DNA of 64,000 nucleotides from Candidatus Iainarchaeum sp. (GCA_026413945.1 JAOAJX010000005.1:1-64000); one strand, 5' to 3'. Positions 37,240 through 46,892 are shown, counted from the stretch's first letter. Made by a program: numbers and translations. Notes: generated from the sequence alone by a model not told the origin.

Positions 37240-37983
37240 TCAGTTCTTTGTATCTGCCCAGCTCCTTTCAAAGTGCTGCCTAAGTGGCTCTATCAAAGGA
37301 GCATTATTCCAAACCGCGAAACAGTATTCTTCACCTTCTTTTTTTAAATCACCAAGTGCAATAATCAATTTTTTATTGTCTACTATATATGCTTCAAGAC
37401 CATGCTGTGCTGATTTGATATCGACACCATATTTAAGTATATCTTCAAGCTCACCTGCTTTTGGGTGTAATATCTTTACCTGCACATTCTTTTCCTTAAG
37501 TCCTTTTATTGCTTTTTTGATTGGTACATGCTTTGCCAGAATCTCGGCAAAGCCAAGAAGTGAGCTTTCTGCACTTTGCAATTCAAGAGCAATCATTTTT
37601 ATGAAATCATTTTTGTCCTTGACTCTCAGGATTCTCGTACCCGATTCTTCTGCAACTTTGGATGATTTTAGTGCTTCCTTCGCCTTCTCCGCACTTTCTA
37701 TTAGCGCCGAGAATCGCTTTTTTTTCTCCTCAACAAGAATATTCAGTACCTCTTCAGGCTCTTTTGCAACATATCTTTTTGGCCTACCCTGGAGTTTTAT
37801 CACTAAATTTTTTGAAGCTAAATCATCGAGAACATCATAAATCCTTGTTTTTGGTACTTCAGCCAATCTTGAAAGTTCCGGGGCTTTTACTTCTTTCATA
37901 CGTGTAAGAGCGCTCAGCGTCTTTGATTCATATTCTGTGAGTCCTAAATCTTGAAAGAGCGTAATAAGATTTTCCTTTTTCAT
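37240..37983 (-). CDS. TrmB family transcriptional regulator
   Basis: LGLTEYESKTLSALTRMKEVKAPELSRLAEVPKTRIYDVLDDLASKNLVI. Confidence 0.88.
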   Translation of the reverse strand: MKKENLITLFQDLGLTEYESKTLSALTRMKEVKAPELSRLAEVPKTRIYDVLDDLASKNLVIKLQGRPKRYVAKEPEEVLNILVEEKKKRFSALIESAEKAKEALKSSKVAEESGTRILRVKDKNDFIKMIALELQSAESSLLGFAEILAKHVPIKKAIKGLKEKNVQVKILHPKAGELEDILKYGVDIKSAQHGLEAYIVDNKKLIIALGDLKKEGEEYCFAVWNNAPLIEPLRQHFERSWADTKN

Positions 37984-38111
37984 ATAACCACCTTTTGAAC
38001 TTGGTGAAACGACAATTTATTTATTTTTTTTCTATATTATTACATCTTCATAATTTATAATTGTTACATATAAACAAAAATCAGATATTACGACTTTTTT
38101 TGCCAGAACAC

Positions 38112-38909
38112 TTATAAAAAAACTATTCCAGCATAGCCTACAACATTTGCGTAATCTTTGCTAAAACTCGCAGAAGTGGAATATTCAATAAGTTGGGCCT
38201 TTTTTCTTCCGATCATTTTGCAGTACTGGAGCAAAACCGTTATTGGCGAGACGCCACATATGCTGAAGTTTCTCCCAGTTGCCAGTTCATAAAACTCGCG
38301 TGGGCTTATCTTCTTTATAATATCAATTGCTAACAAATCTTTTTCTTTTGCACTCCTCTCAGTTACAAAATGTGAGAAGTCACTAGAAGCAACAACATTA
38401 AAATCATTTTCTTTAGCATTTTCCGCAATTATTTTGCCAAATTCAACAAGTTTTTCAAATTCAGTGGTTGCTATTGTCACTGGCACAACTTTTATTGGCC
38501 TAAACCTGTGCTGTAACAATGGTAATATTACTTCGATTGAGTGCTCCGCTATATGCGCAGATTCATCAAAATCTGCAAATCCTTTTTGCTGTAATCTCTT
38601 GGAGAGCCCTTTATCAACCTTCACTTTACCGAGCGGGGTAATCCATGAGTCGCTTTCACTCAAAGCTATATCACAACCCATGCCAGTATGATTTGGACTT
38701 AAAATAATGAATCTTTCCTTTTTTTCCAACAAAGCAATTGTTTTTGCGGCAACTCTGCCGCTGTAATTGTAACCAGCATGCGGTACAATCGCCTCAGACG
38801 CTTTTTCGAAGAACTCAATTCTATTAAAAAGATTAGCAATATTTTCTTGTAATTTTGTTCTGCCTGAAGGATAAAACAATCCACAAACAGCAGGAATCCT
38901 ATCGCCCAT
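38112..38909 (-). CDS. MEMO1 / AmmeMemoRadiSam protein B family
   Basis: VPHAGYNYSGRVAAKTIALL; LSPNHTGMG; VVASSDFSHF. Confidence 0.9.
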   Translation of the reverse strand: MGDRIPAVCGLFYPSGRTKLQENIANLFNRIEFFEKASEAIVPHAGYNYSGRVAAKTIALLEKKERFIILSPNHTGMGCDIALSESDSWITPLGKVKVDKGLSKRLQQKGFADFDESAHIAEHSIEVILPLLQHRFRPIKVVPVTIATTEFEKLVEFGKIIAENAKENDFNVVASSDFSHFVTERSAKEKDLLAIDIIKKISPREFYELATGRNFSICGVSPITVLLQYCKMIGRKKAQLIEYSTSASFSKDYANVVGYAGIVFL

Positions 38910-38947
38910 ATTTAAAATTAGTCCAAATTTAGTTAAAATTTTTTCTG

Positions 38948-39580
38948 TTATTTATTTTGCATCAGGTTTTCAGATTCCTTGCCTTTTTGTTTGGACTCAA
39001 AGTCCTCAACCTTCAGGTTGAATGGCTTTTCTTTCTTTTGGCCTTTAGCTTTTAATATTTCTCTTGCCAACAGCCAGTAAACGAGAGCCAAACTTTTCTT
39101 TCCCTTGTTATTACAAGGTATAATCAAATCAACAAATTCAGTGCCATTATCCGTACTGCACATGGCCACAATTATGCTATGTTGCCTCGCTGCTTCCTCC
39201 AGTGCTTGACGGTCGTTAGTAGTATCTGTTATTATTACAAGATCTGGCTCAAAAAAACCTTTCATCTGAGGGTTTGTCATTGTCCCCGGAATATAGCGCC
39301 CATATATTGCTCTAGCCCCAGTGACTTCTGCAAATTTTTTTATCGGTTCTCTGCCATACTCTTTTTGCGAAACAACAGCAATTTTTTCTGTGTTGAAAGT
39401 GGCTATAAATCTGCTTGCTATGCGTATCCTTTCATCTATTGTTCCGATATCTAAAACCTTCAATCTGTCCGACCTTTTCTTAAATATGAAGCGGCGCATT
39501 CCCTCGCTTTTGTATTTGGCACCAATATGTATGCCTGCTTGCAAATAATCCTTTGCTGCAATCAAAGTTTTAGTTACCAA
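38948..39580 (-). CDS. rps2: 30S ribosomal protein S2
   Basis: YLQAGIHIGAKYKSEGMRRFIF; GRYIPGTMTNPQMKGFFEPDLVIITD. Confidence 0.94.
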   Translation of the reverse strand: MVTKTLIAAKDYLQAGIHIGAKYKSEGMRRFIFKKRSDRLKVLDIGTIDERIRIASRFIATFNTEKIAVVSQKEYGREPIKKFAEVTGARAIYGRYIPGTMTNPQMKGFFEPDLVIITDTTNDRQALEEAARQHSIIVAMCSTDNGTEFVDLIIPCNNKGKKSLALVYWLLAREILKAKGQKKEKPFNLKVEDFESKQKGKESENLMQNK

Positions 39581-39598
39581 GTTATCACCATATTATAA

Positions 39599-39793
39599 TT
39601 ATATAGAAAACTTCATTAGATCATCTATTACTTCAACATGTGTTAGAAGCATCCGCCTGCAACAGTATCTTTTCACACCCATTTCATCTAGTACTTCTTT
39701 GGGATTCTTACCTTTTCTAACTTCTTCCTCGAATTTCTTATGCAAATCCCCAACAACACTTCCGCAACTAAAACACCTTACAGGTATTATCAT
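39599..39793 (-). CDS. rpoN: DNA-directed RNA polymerase subunit Rpo10 (RpoN)
   Basis: MIIPVRCFSCGSVVGDLHKKF...GVKRYCCRRMLLTHVEVIDDL. Confidence 0.95.
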   Translation of the reverse strand: MIIPVRCFSCGSVVGDLHKKFEEEVRKGKNPKEVLDEMGVKRYCCRRMLLTHVEVIDDLMKFSI

Positions 39794-39797
39794 TATA

Positions 39798-40220
39798 TCA
39801 CCTTTTTGTTTTCTGCCTTTTCTTTCTTGCACCTTTTCCAAGAGGTTTTTTGCTTTCTTTTCTTCGTGGGTCATCAACAAGCAAGAGCCTATCATATTGC
39901 CTGAACTTTTTCTCAAGGTTTTTGTCCTTGCTAACTTTAACAAGTGCCTTTGCAATTGCACTTCTTGCACAGACAGCTTGGGCCATTGCCCCACCACCAG
40001 ACGCTTTAACCACGATATCAAATTTTTTTGCAATTTCTCCTGCCAAAATAAGTGGTTCCTCAATAAAAACTTTCACATATTTTGGCTCTATTGTGCTCAG
40101 ATCCCTCTTGTTTATTGAGACCTTTCCAGAGCCTTCCTTTATGATAGCCCTGGCAACTGCAGATTTTTTCTTAGACACAAAAATTAATCTTTTTTTACCT
40201 TTTTTTACCATATTTACCAC
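39798..40220 (-). CDS. rps9: 30S ribosomal protein S9
   Basis: SKKKSAVARAIIKEGSGKVSINKRDLSTIEPKYVKVFIEEPL; C-terminal KKRQKTKR. Confidence 0.93.
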   Translation of the reverse strand: MVNMVKKGKKRLIFVSKKKSAVARAIIKEGSGKVSINKRDLSTIEPKYVKVFIEEPLILAGEIAKKFDIVVKASGGGAMAQAVCARSAIAKALVKVSKDKNLEKKFRQYDRLLLVDDPRRKESKKPLGKGARKKRQKTKR

Positions 40221-40636
40221 TTTGCGCCAAGTTTTTTACAAAGCTCTTCTAATGATATAGCAGCCTCTTTCCCATTGTATTTCGCAATCCTTATATTTTC
40301 TGCTTTATTCGCATCTAAACCTTTCGGAATACCGATGAAAACCCTTACTCTTTTTTCTGCCTTTTTGCCACGGTTCGTTTTATTTGGAAGCATACCAGTG
40401 ATTGCTTTTTTAAGTATTTTATCTGGTCTTTTAGGGAATTTTGGACCTCTCTCTGGATTGCCTTTTCTGGTCAAATTTATCCTTCTTCGCCACCTTTGCA
40501 CAACTACTTCTTCTTGGCCAATAACAACTGCTTTTTCGGCATTAATAATATCAATTCTTTCCCCCATTAATGCTCTTTGCGCAACTATGCTTGACAGTCT
40601 CCCCACCACATGTTCTTTAGCATCTATTATTGCCAT
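40214..40636 (-). CDS. rpl13: 50S ribosomal protein L13
   Basis: IIDAKEHVVGRLSSIVAQRALMGERIDIINAEKAVVIG; GMLPNKTNRGKKAEKRVRVF. Confidence 0.94.
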   Translation of the reverse strand: MAIIDAKEHVVGRLSSIVAQRALMGERIDIINAEKAVVIGQEEVVVQRWRRRINLTRKGNPERGPKFPKRPDKILKKAITGMLPNKTNRGKKAEKRVRVFIGIPKGLDANKAENIRIAKYNGKEAAISLEELCKKLGAKW

Positions 40637-40644
40637 ATAGCCAC

Positions 40645-41001
40645 CTATTTTACAATAATTAATTTACTTCCTTCTATTTTTTTATCAATGATCTCAGCTA
40701 AATATTGAACGTTGCCACCTTTTTCTAGAATCTTTTGCTCTGCACTTTTACTAACATCAAGCGCAATAACCTTTATTGGTAAAGCAATGTCACCATTGCC
40801 TAGGACCTTGCCAGGAACAACAAATATTTTATCATTATTTTTCTTGCCTAATCTATCAAGATCATAAAGATTTACAACAGCCATTGTTCTAGTTGGTTTT
40901 TCAATACATTCAGCTATTCTTCTCCATATCATTTGTTTATCGGATATTGCTTTTTTTTTGAGTTCGTTGATTAATTCTATTGTTTTTGATTTCTTATTCA
41001 T
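40645..41001 (-). CDS. rpl18e: 50S ribosomal protein L18e
   Basis: WRRIAECIEKPTRTMAVVNLYDLDRLGKKNNDKIFVVPGKVLGNGDI. Confidence 0.92.
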   Translation of the reverse strand: MNKKSKTIELINELKKKAISDKQMIWRRIAECIEKPTRTMAVVNLYDLDRLGKKNNDKIFVVPGKVLGNGDIALPIKVIALDVSKSAEQKILEKGGNVQYLAEIIDKKIEGSKLIIVK

Positions 41002-41037
41002 AAGACCATCTCTTGCAAGTATTTTTCAGATCAGCAT

Positions 41038-41138
41038 TGCAGGAGGGCGGATTCGAACCGCCGAAGGCACTAAGCCACAGGATTTCTAAACCAAGGGGCT
41101 CTTAAGTCCTGCCCCTTTGGCCGCTCGGGCACTCCTGC
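41038..41138 (-). tRNA. tRNA-Leu(UAA) with probable 17-nt intron at position 37/38 (intron about 41084-41100)
   Basis: 7-bp acceptor GCAGGAG/CTCCTGC; D-arm CCCGAGCGGCCAAAGGG; CAGGA-CTTAAG[AGCCCCTTGGTTTAGAA]A-TCCTG; long variable arm; T-arm GGCGG-TTCGAAT-CCGCC; discriminator A; CCA not encoded. Confidence 0.9.
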
Positions 41139-41139
41139 A

Positions 41140-41889
41140 TCATTTCAATTTCTTAAGCTCATCTTCAAATTTTTCGCACCTCTCTCTAATTGCCTCTATT
41201 GCTTTTTCAAGAACCAATGCCGGTTTCAAAGAACCATAAGTCTCGACTTTTAGTATGAAACTATTATTTGTAAGGTTAAGCTTCAGTTTCCCATTGCTAG
41301 CTTCTTCACAGCAAAAGCAAAGATCACAGCTTTCAGGCCTTTCGATTAACACTTTACCAGCTCTGTATTCGAGTATTTTTTTTGGACATGAATTCAAAAC
41401 GTTTTTGGCGGTTTTTTCATCCACTTCTCCATCAAGTTTAGGTAATTCGTAGTATGCTATTAGTGCTGGCTGCCATTTTGCATGTTCTCTTCCTGTATCA
41501 ACAACAGCCTCCATTTCGAAGAAGATTTGTTGACCATCCTTAAGCTTTACTATTGGGACATCTTTGGCCGTAATTTCCACATTTGGGTCAGAACACTTTA
41601 TATCTGCACTAGTAACTACTTTTGGACCTCGTTCTTTCAACACGAGTTTTACCTTGTCGCCTTTTTTATATATCTTAGGATCGGTTTTTATAGGCAAAAG
41701 TGCCAATCGCATTCCAATATACTCATCAAAAAGAACAGAAGAGTTTTTATGAATCGCTATGTTTTCAACCGCTAACACCGGAACATCGCTCATAGCACAT
41801 CTACGAATTGCGTTCATTACTTTTGTATTCGTGCCAATTATTTTTAGTACGCAAATTTTTTCATTTTCTTCAATCTTCCTTATGTTCAT
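41140..41889 (-). CDS. rpoD: DNA-directed RNA polymerase subunit Rpo3 (RpoD), with Cys motif like 4Fe-4S-bearing homologues
   Basis: GTNTKVMNAIRRCAMSDVPVLAVENIAIHKNSSVLFDEYIGMRLALLPI; CDLCFCC. Confidence 0.94.
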   Translation of the reverse strand: MNIRKIEENEKICVLKIIGTNTKVMNAIRRCAMSDVPVLAVENIAIHKNSSVLFDEYIGMRLALLPIKTDPKIYKKGDKVKLVLKERGPKVVTSADIKCSDPNVEITAKDVPIVKLKDGQQIFFEMEAVVDTGREHAKWQPALIAYYELPKLDGEVDEKTAKNVLNSCPKKILEYRAGKVLIERPESCDLCFCCEEASNGKLKLNLTNNSFILKVETYGSLKPALVLEKAIEAIRERCEKFEDELKKLK

Positions 41890-41898
41890 ATAAAAACC

Positions 41899-42297
41899 TC
41901 ATTTCTTCTTCCTAAACTTTTTCTTCTTTCTACAGCCGTCATGCGGGATAGGGGTAACATTTTCTATATGCTTTATTTGCAAACCATTTCTCGTAAGGCT
42001 TCTTATTGCTGCTTCACTTCCTTTGCCAGGAGCAGTACTTTTGTTACCACCCGGGCCACGTACTCTTACTGTTACTGAATATATGCCCATTTCCCGAGCT
42101 TTTTGCGCTATAATCTCAGCAACTTTCATAGCAGTATATGGCGTACCTTGCTTATGATCTGCTTTTTCTACCATGCCTCCAGTGCATTTTGCTATTGTTT
42201 CCGCACAAGTTATGTCTGTTAGAAGCATCAATATGTTATTAGGAGAAGAATATATGTGCACTACTCCCTCCTTTGTTTTTTCACTCATCTGAGCCAC
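41899..42297 (-). CDS. rps11: 30S ribosomal protein S11
   Basis: [53 protein letters not shown]. Confidence 0.95.
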   Translation of the reverse strand: MAQMSEKTKEGVVHIYSSPNNILMLLTDITCAETIAKCTGGMVEKADHKQGTPYTAMKVAEIIAQKAREMGIYSVTVRVRGPGGNKSTAPGKGSEAAIRSLTRNGLQIKHIENVTPIPHDGCRKKKKFRKKK

Positions 42298-42823
42298 CTC
42301 TAGATTTGGTCTTTACCTGTTGTATAGCCATTATTTTTTCCCCTATCTTCGGGTCGGCGAATTTTACAGTATCCTCTTCTCTCTTAAGTACTAAATAACC
42401 TGGAGCGGATACAATGCGACCACCTACACTTATATGGCCATGAGTTATCAATTGTCTCGATTGTCTCATAGTTCTAGCAAGGCCTTTTTTCACAACTATT
42501 GTTTGGAGTCTTCTTTCGAGCAATCCCTCAACCTTTATTCCCAAAACATCATCTATTGTTGCATCTTTCTTCAAAAGCCCTACCTTTTCCAAGCTTTCTA
42601 TTAAGGCTCTTTGCTGTTCAACTCTTTTTTCCAGGGGTACTGCAAGCAGTTTTCTAGCTACAATCCGCTTTCTCTTAAGGTATGCTTGCAAAATTAAGAG
42701 TTCTCTTCTATTCTTTAAACCATATTTTTTGCATAGCTCTTTTCTCTGTGTTATTTCATCTTTTTCCCAGGGTTTCCTTGGATTTTCATACTTATTTTTA
42801 GGCCTTTTAGGATCTCCCATCAA
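42281..42823 (-). CDS. rps4: 30S ribosomal protein S4
   Basis: [30 protein letters not shown]4 domain [30 protein letters not shown]. Confidence 0.95.
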   Translation of the reverse strand: MMGDPKRPKNKYENPRKPWEKDEITQRKELCKKYGLKNRRELLILQAYLKRKRIVARKLLAVPLEKRVEQQRALIESLEKVGLLKKDATIDDVLGIKVEGLLERRLQTIVVKKGLARTMRQSRQLITHGHISVGGRIVSAPGYLVLKREEDTVKFADPKIGEKIMAIQQVKTKSRGGSDE

Positions 42824-42829
42824 AACACC

Positions 42830-43426
42830 TTATTTTTCTTTAGACTCTCCTTTTTTTGGCGCTGAAGCTGCTTTTACTTCTTTCTTTATTACTCCAACAA
42901 TCGAGCCTTTGCCTCTGTGTGTGCTCTTGGTCCTTTGGCCTCTGACAGTTAAGCCCCAAGCCAACCTGAGGCCCCTATAACTTTTTATGATGTTCAGCCT
43001 TTTTAGATCTTCTCTTACCGCAAAGTCCAAATCACCCATTATTTTTTGCTCTGAGCTTGCATTATAAAAATTCTTTCTTCTGTTCAAGCACCATTCAGGT
43101 AAGTTAATTTTTTCAGGATTCGTAACTATTGACTCTAGCTTAGAGAGTTGTTCATCACTTAATTTTCCAATTTTTTCATCAAATTTTATGCCTTCAATTC
43201 TTTCAAACTCTTTTGCGAAAATCATGGCCAGATTACGCCCAATTCCCTTTATTTTAGTAAGGGCTTGATATATTGGTTTGTTTCCATCAAGATCTACTGA
43301 ACAAAACCTCACAATGTACCTTAATGAACTTTCTTTTGCTTTGCTTTGTGTACTAGTTTCATTAAGATTTGGCTTTTCCATTTTTTTCTCTGCTTCTTTC
43401 TCTTTTTTGCTGCTCATTTCACTCAA
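42830..43426 (-). CDS. rps13: 30S ribosomal protein S13 with charged N-terminal extension
   Basis: DLDGNKPIYQALTKIKGIGRNLAMIF; KSYRGLRLAWGLTVRGQRTKSTHRGKGSIVGV. Confidence 0.94.
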   Translation of the reverse strand: MSEMSSKKEKEAEKKMEKPNLNETSTQSKAKESSLRYIVRFCSVDLDGNKPIYQALTKIKGIGRNLAMIFAKEFERIEGIKFDEKIGKLSDEQLSKLESIVTNPEKINLPEWCLNRRKNFYNASSEQKIMGDLDFAVREDLKRLNIIKSYRGLRLAWGLTVRGQRTKSTHRGKGSIVGVIKKEVKAASAPKKGESKEK

Positions 43427-43640
43427 CCTTTTGCATAATTTTTACTATTTCTTCCACAGATTTGTTTTTAATATCAATCTTTTCTTTTGTGGGAAATAAA
43501 TGCCTTATGCTGCATTTTTCCTTCTTTCCACTTTTGTAAATTATCTCGGCTCTATTTTCTTGAGTGTTAATGACAATTGCTTTTTCTCCAGCTTTCCGAC
43601 CGTTGCTTTTATAGCAAATTCTTCCAACCTCAAGTACCAT
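43419..43640 (-). CDS. rpl14e: 50S ribosomal protein L14e
   Basis: LEVGRICYKSNGRKAGEKAIVI..RHLFPTKEKIDI; located between cmk and rps13. Confidence 0.85.
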   Translation of the reverse strand: MVLEVGRICYKSNGRKAGEKAIVINTQENRAEIIYKSGKKEKCSIRHLFPTKEKIDIKNKSVEEIVKIMQKVE

Positions 43641-43644
43641 AGAA

Positions 43645-44166
43645 TCACCTTACAGCCTTAAGCCCTTTAAGATATTTTATTATTACTGCAGCACAATCTT
43701 CCTGTGATATTTTATCAATGTTTATTGCAAGATCAAAATTTTTAGCATCATATATGTTTATTCCCAAAAGGGACAGCATGTTAGTCTTCAATTCATTTTC
43801 CTCTTCATTGAGCATTTCTCTTGCAGCCCCGATAGGTATTTTATCTCTTACTGTGATTTTTTCAGCCCGTGCTTTCTGAGATGAATATAAAAAAATCCTA
43901 ACCGCATTATCCATAACCCAACAAGCTATTGGCCAATCAATTATAACGTGAGCATTTTTTGATTCTTCTTCTATTACCTCCTTAAGCTTTTCCGCAAACT
44001 TCTCCTCTAAAAACATACCTTTTGAATAACATTTTTCTTCGCATTTTTTTATAGTTCTGTCCACAAGCTTTTCTTTGGTTAAATATTTCATACCAAGCTG
44101 TAGCGCCAATAGCTTACTTATTTTTTCAACTCCACTACCTGGCAATGAATTTAATGTTATGATCAT
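43645..44166 (-). CDS. cmk: Cytidylate kinase
   Basis: MIITLNSLPGSGVEKISKLLALQLGMKYL; archaeal cmk position in the r-protein cluster. Confidence 0.85.
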   Translation of the reverse strand: MIITLNSLPGSGVEKISKLLALQLGMKYLTKEKLVDRTIKKCEEKCYSKGMFLEEKFAEKLKEVIEEESKNAHVIIDWPIACWVMDNAVRIFLYSSQKARAEKITVRDKIPIGAAREMLNEEENELKTNMLSLLGINIYDAKNFDLAINIDKISQEDCAAVIIKYLKGLKAVR

Positions 44167-44189
44167 CCTAATACCAATATACTTTATCG

Positions 44190-44513
44190 TTAAAATGATT
44201 TTAAAGCCTGCTCTATATACTTTATCTCTCTTATATCACAGTTTTTTAGCCCCTTTACACCTTCTCTAACCTTTATTGCTTCTTCTATTACCACACGGCG
44301 GCATTTGTTGCATAAAATGCCTGCCAATAAAGCCGAAGGCCTTTTTTCACTCTTACTTATGTTTTTTGCTTGCTTTGTTCCAGCAAGCTTTGATTTGCAC
44401 AAAGCGCATGAAGCCTTTCCTTTTTTTGATTTCTTTTCAAAATAAATATTAACGCGCCCAGAAGGCGTCCTGCGATAAATTTTTTTCCTTGAGCTTTTTG
44501 CTTTTTTACCCAT
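44190..44513 (-). CDS. rpl34e: 50S ribosomal protein L34e
   Basis: RKKIYRRTPSGRVNIYFEKKSKKGKASCALCKSKLAGT. Confidence 0.92.
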   Translation of the reverse strand: MGKKAKSSRKKIYRRTPSGRVNIYFEKKSKKGKASCALCKSKLAGTKQAKNISKSEKRPSALLAGILCNKCRRVVIEEAIKVREGVKGLKNCDIREIKYIEQALKSF

Positions 44514-44525
44514 GTTTGCACCCCA

Positions 44526-44945
44526 TCAATCTTCAAATCTTTTTAGCAGTAGTTGTAGCAAAAGAGATGCCATCATTGAAACTATTACATAATACCAAAC
44601 CCAGGAATTGACTACTGGGAAAGAATGTCCGCTATATCGGTTGCTAAGAATAGGCCACAAAAAAAGAAAAGACCCAATTGAAATAAACATTATTGGCAAA
44701 GATGCTTTCATCATACTAAGATTCATCTCCACGATTTCAATATTTAACTGGTTCAGGCGTTCTTGTGATGCCCTATCAGTTTTTTTCATAAGCTCTCTGG
44801 CTTCTTTGCCTTTTTCTTTCAGCTTCTTTAAAGCATCTTTCCCAACAGTCTTTCTCCTTATAAAGTGGCCTAATATACCGAAAGCAATTGCTATTGTTAC
44901 CGCAATCATGAATAATTCTATCTCTGGCGAAAGCTCAAAATACAT
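44526..44945 (-). CDS. DUF106 (EMC3/TMCO1-like, Oxa1 superfamily) membrane protein
   Basis: Position after secY; TM, coiled segment KKLKEKGKEARELMKK..., two further TM. Confidence 0.82.
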   Translation of the reverse strand: MYFELSPEIELFMIAVTIAIAFGILGHFIRRKTVGKDALKKLKEKGKEARELMKKTDRASQERLNQLNIEIVEMNLSMMKASLPIMFISIGSFLFLWPILSNRYSGHSFPVVNSWVWYYVIVSMMASLLLQLLLKRFED

Positions 44946-45019
44946 TTAAACACCTTTTGGGAAATAGCGTAATCTTATATTAAAAAATTGTCTGCTAAAG
45001 TATAAAAACACTACATCAC

Positions 45020-46435
45020 CTATTTCAGAAGCCTCTTAAACAAAGGATGCATTTCTTGCACCTTAAGCCTTGTGAGCTGCTCATATAGGTTTTGTATTAT
45101 GCCAACTGTGAGCAATATGCCTGTGCCTGATGTGAGCGCACCTAAGCTCATATCACCTATACCTGAAAGAAGCGCTATGAACAAAGAACCAAGAACAACA
45201 ATGGTTGGTATGTACCTTTCAAGTATTTTAACTGTGACCCTACTATCACGCCTGAAGCCAGGAATATACATGCCAGAACTTTCAAGCTGCTCAGCAATAT
45301 CTTCTGGGCTTTGGCCACCAATAGTTATCCAAAGTTTGCCAAAAATCACACAAGTTGCGCTAAATATTATCAAGAATATAATTGCTTGAACAATCTTCAA
45401 ATTGTACGGCTCCGCGAATATAACCCAAAAACCATTACCACTTACTTGAATAGCTAGGTTTAGGAGTAGGTTTCTTATGCCTTCATCCTTACCATCTTTG
45501 AACTTTGCCCAAATACCAGCATCTCCCTTGGGAAGCATTTCTTCTTTCAAAGGTTGTCCCGTAGCCCACGTGAGTGCTCTTCCAATATCTCCAACAACAG
45601 GAGTATCTTTAAACATTACCGTTAGCAGTGATATATTTGCAAAAAGCGCAGAAGCAAATATCACTGGAAGAACAGAAACATAAAGTAACCTAACAGGGAA
45701 CCTGCCACCCAAACCACCACGTCCTATAGTTATTGGTATGTTTATGTATATTGACTGTGCATATATAACAATCAGGAACAAAATTATCATTGCAATAACG
45801 CGTATGATATCAACTATGTTTGGCGATAAAAACAATTTCCAAAAAATACCTGCTCCTCGTACTTCAGAAACTTGCGGCATAAAAAGCTCTGAAATTATGT
45901 GGCTGCTTACACCACCCGCTATAAACAAGCTTATCCCAGAACCAAAGCCGTATTTTCCTATAAGATCGTCAAGATAGAATATAATTATTGAACCTAATAT
46001 TATCTGCAGACTAAGAAGGAACACGTCGCCCTGAATTAACCCACTCATTGGGTAAATAAAACCCTCAAAAACACAGAAAATTATTACAGCTAACTTTTGT
46101 ATGTTTTGGAACTGTGCTCGACCTTTTGGATCACTCAAGTCAATGTCCAGTAATTTCGCACCAACTACAAGTTGTAATAACAATGATGCAAAAACAATTG
46201 GTCCTATGCCAGCTGTTGCTAGCGTTCCAATAGTGCTTCCCATTATAATCCAAACATCAATTTGTAGGCTAGATTGGTATTTGAGTCCCAACAATTTTAT
46301 ATGGCCTAGTGCAAAGAATATTAAAAGTGCTAAAGCACTCCATATCAGGCGCTTTTTAACAGGCACTTCGCCAAGAGGTCTTTTAACCTCTGGAATGTAT
46401 GATGAAATTCTTGATAAAGTATCAACTAACGACAT
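45020..46435 (-). CDS. secY: Protein translocase subunit SecY
   Basis: IGPIVFASLLLQLVVGAKLL; KYGFGSGISLFIAGG; GRGGLGGRFPVRLLYVSVLPVIFASALFANI. Confidence 0.95.
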   Translation of the reverse strand: MSLVDTLSRISSYIPEVKRPLGEVPVKKRLIWSALALLIFFALGHIKLLGLKYQSSLQIDVWIIMGSTIGTLATAGIGPIVFASLLLQLVVGAKLLDIDLSDPKGRAQFQNIQKLAVIIFCVFEGFIYPMSGLIQGDVFLLSLQIILGSIIIFYLDDLIGKYGFGSGISLFIAGGVSSHIISELFMPQVSEVRGAGIFWKLFLSPNIVDIIRVIAMIILFLIVIYAQSIYINIPITIGRGGLGGRFPVRLLYVSVLPVIFASALFANISLLTVMFKDTPVVGDIGRALTWATGQPLKEEMLPKGDAGIWAKFKDGKDEGIRNLLLNLAIQVSGNGFWVIFAEPYNLKIVQAIIFLIIFSATCVIFGKLWITIGGQSPEDIAEQLESSGMYIPGFRRDSRVTVKILERYIPTIVVLGSLFIALLSGIGDMSLGALTSGTGILLTVGIIQNLYEQLTRLKVQEMHPLFKRLLK

Positions 46436-46443
46436 TATTTCAC

Positions 46444-46884
46444 CTATTTTTTATTTTCATCAGCTCCCTGAATTTCAGATACAAAAACACCGCCTGCAGC
46501 CAATATTTTCTCCTTTGCCTTTTTTGATGGAACCGCATTCAGTACCATTAGTTTTGTCTTTACGATGCCATTTGACAATATTCTTTCAAAACCTAATTTT
46601 TTACCATCAACAACTACAAAACCATCCTTCGAATCTATTTTTCCACTAGATTTAAGCTTCTCCAATAACTTCTCCAACTTTCTTATACTGATAGCAGCTT
46701 TTTTTGCCCTTGGCTTTAATCTTTTTTTCGGTTCCTCATTTCTGAAAAGCATAAACTTATGCTTTTTGGCTCCAGCTCTGCCGCAACCACCTCTTGAGCC
46801 GCCGCCACGCTTGTTTTTAGTGTCACCTTTGCCATGAGTCCTATGACCTCTTAACTTTTCCTTCTTCTTTCTTTTCCTTACCAT
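46444..46884 (-). CDS. rpl15: 50S ribosomal protein L15
   Basis: KLRGHRTHGKGDTKNKRGGGSRGGCGRAGAKKHKF. Confidence 0.94.
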   Translation of the reverse strand: MVRKRKKKEKLRGHRTHGKGDTKNKRGGGSRGGCGRAGAKKHKFMLFRNEEPKKRLKPRAKKAAISIRKLEKLLEKLKSSGKIDSKDGFVVVDGKKLGFERILSNGIVKTKLMVLNAVPSKKAKEKILAAGGVFVSEIQGADENKK

Positions 46885-46892
46885 AAAAGCAC

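Noticed and set aside
37984-38111. Palindromic operator for the TrmB regulator upstream of its gene
   Set aside because: Only weak AT-rich symmetry (AATT-TAT-AATT) was seen, which is expected by chance in this composition.
39599-40063. 154-aa ORF as a single protein
   Set aside because: Only the last 64 residues (MIIPVRCFSCG...) are Rpo10; the upstream part is an alternative frame of rps9.
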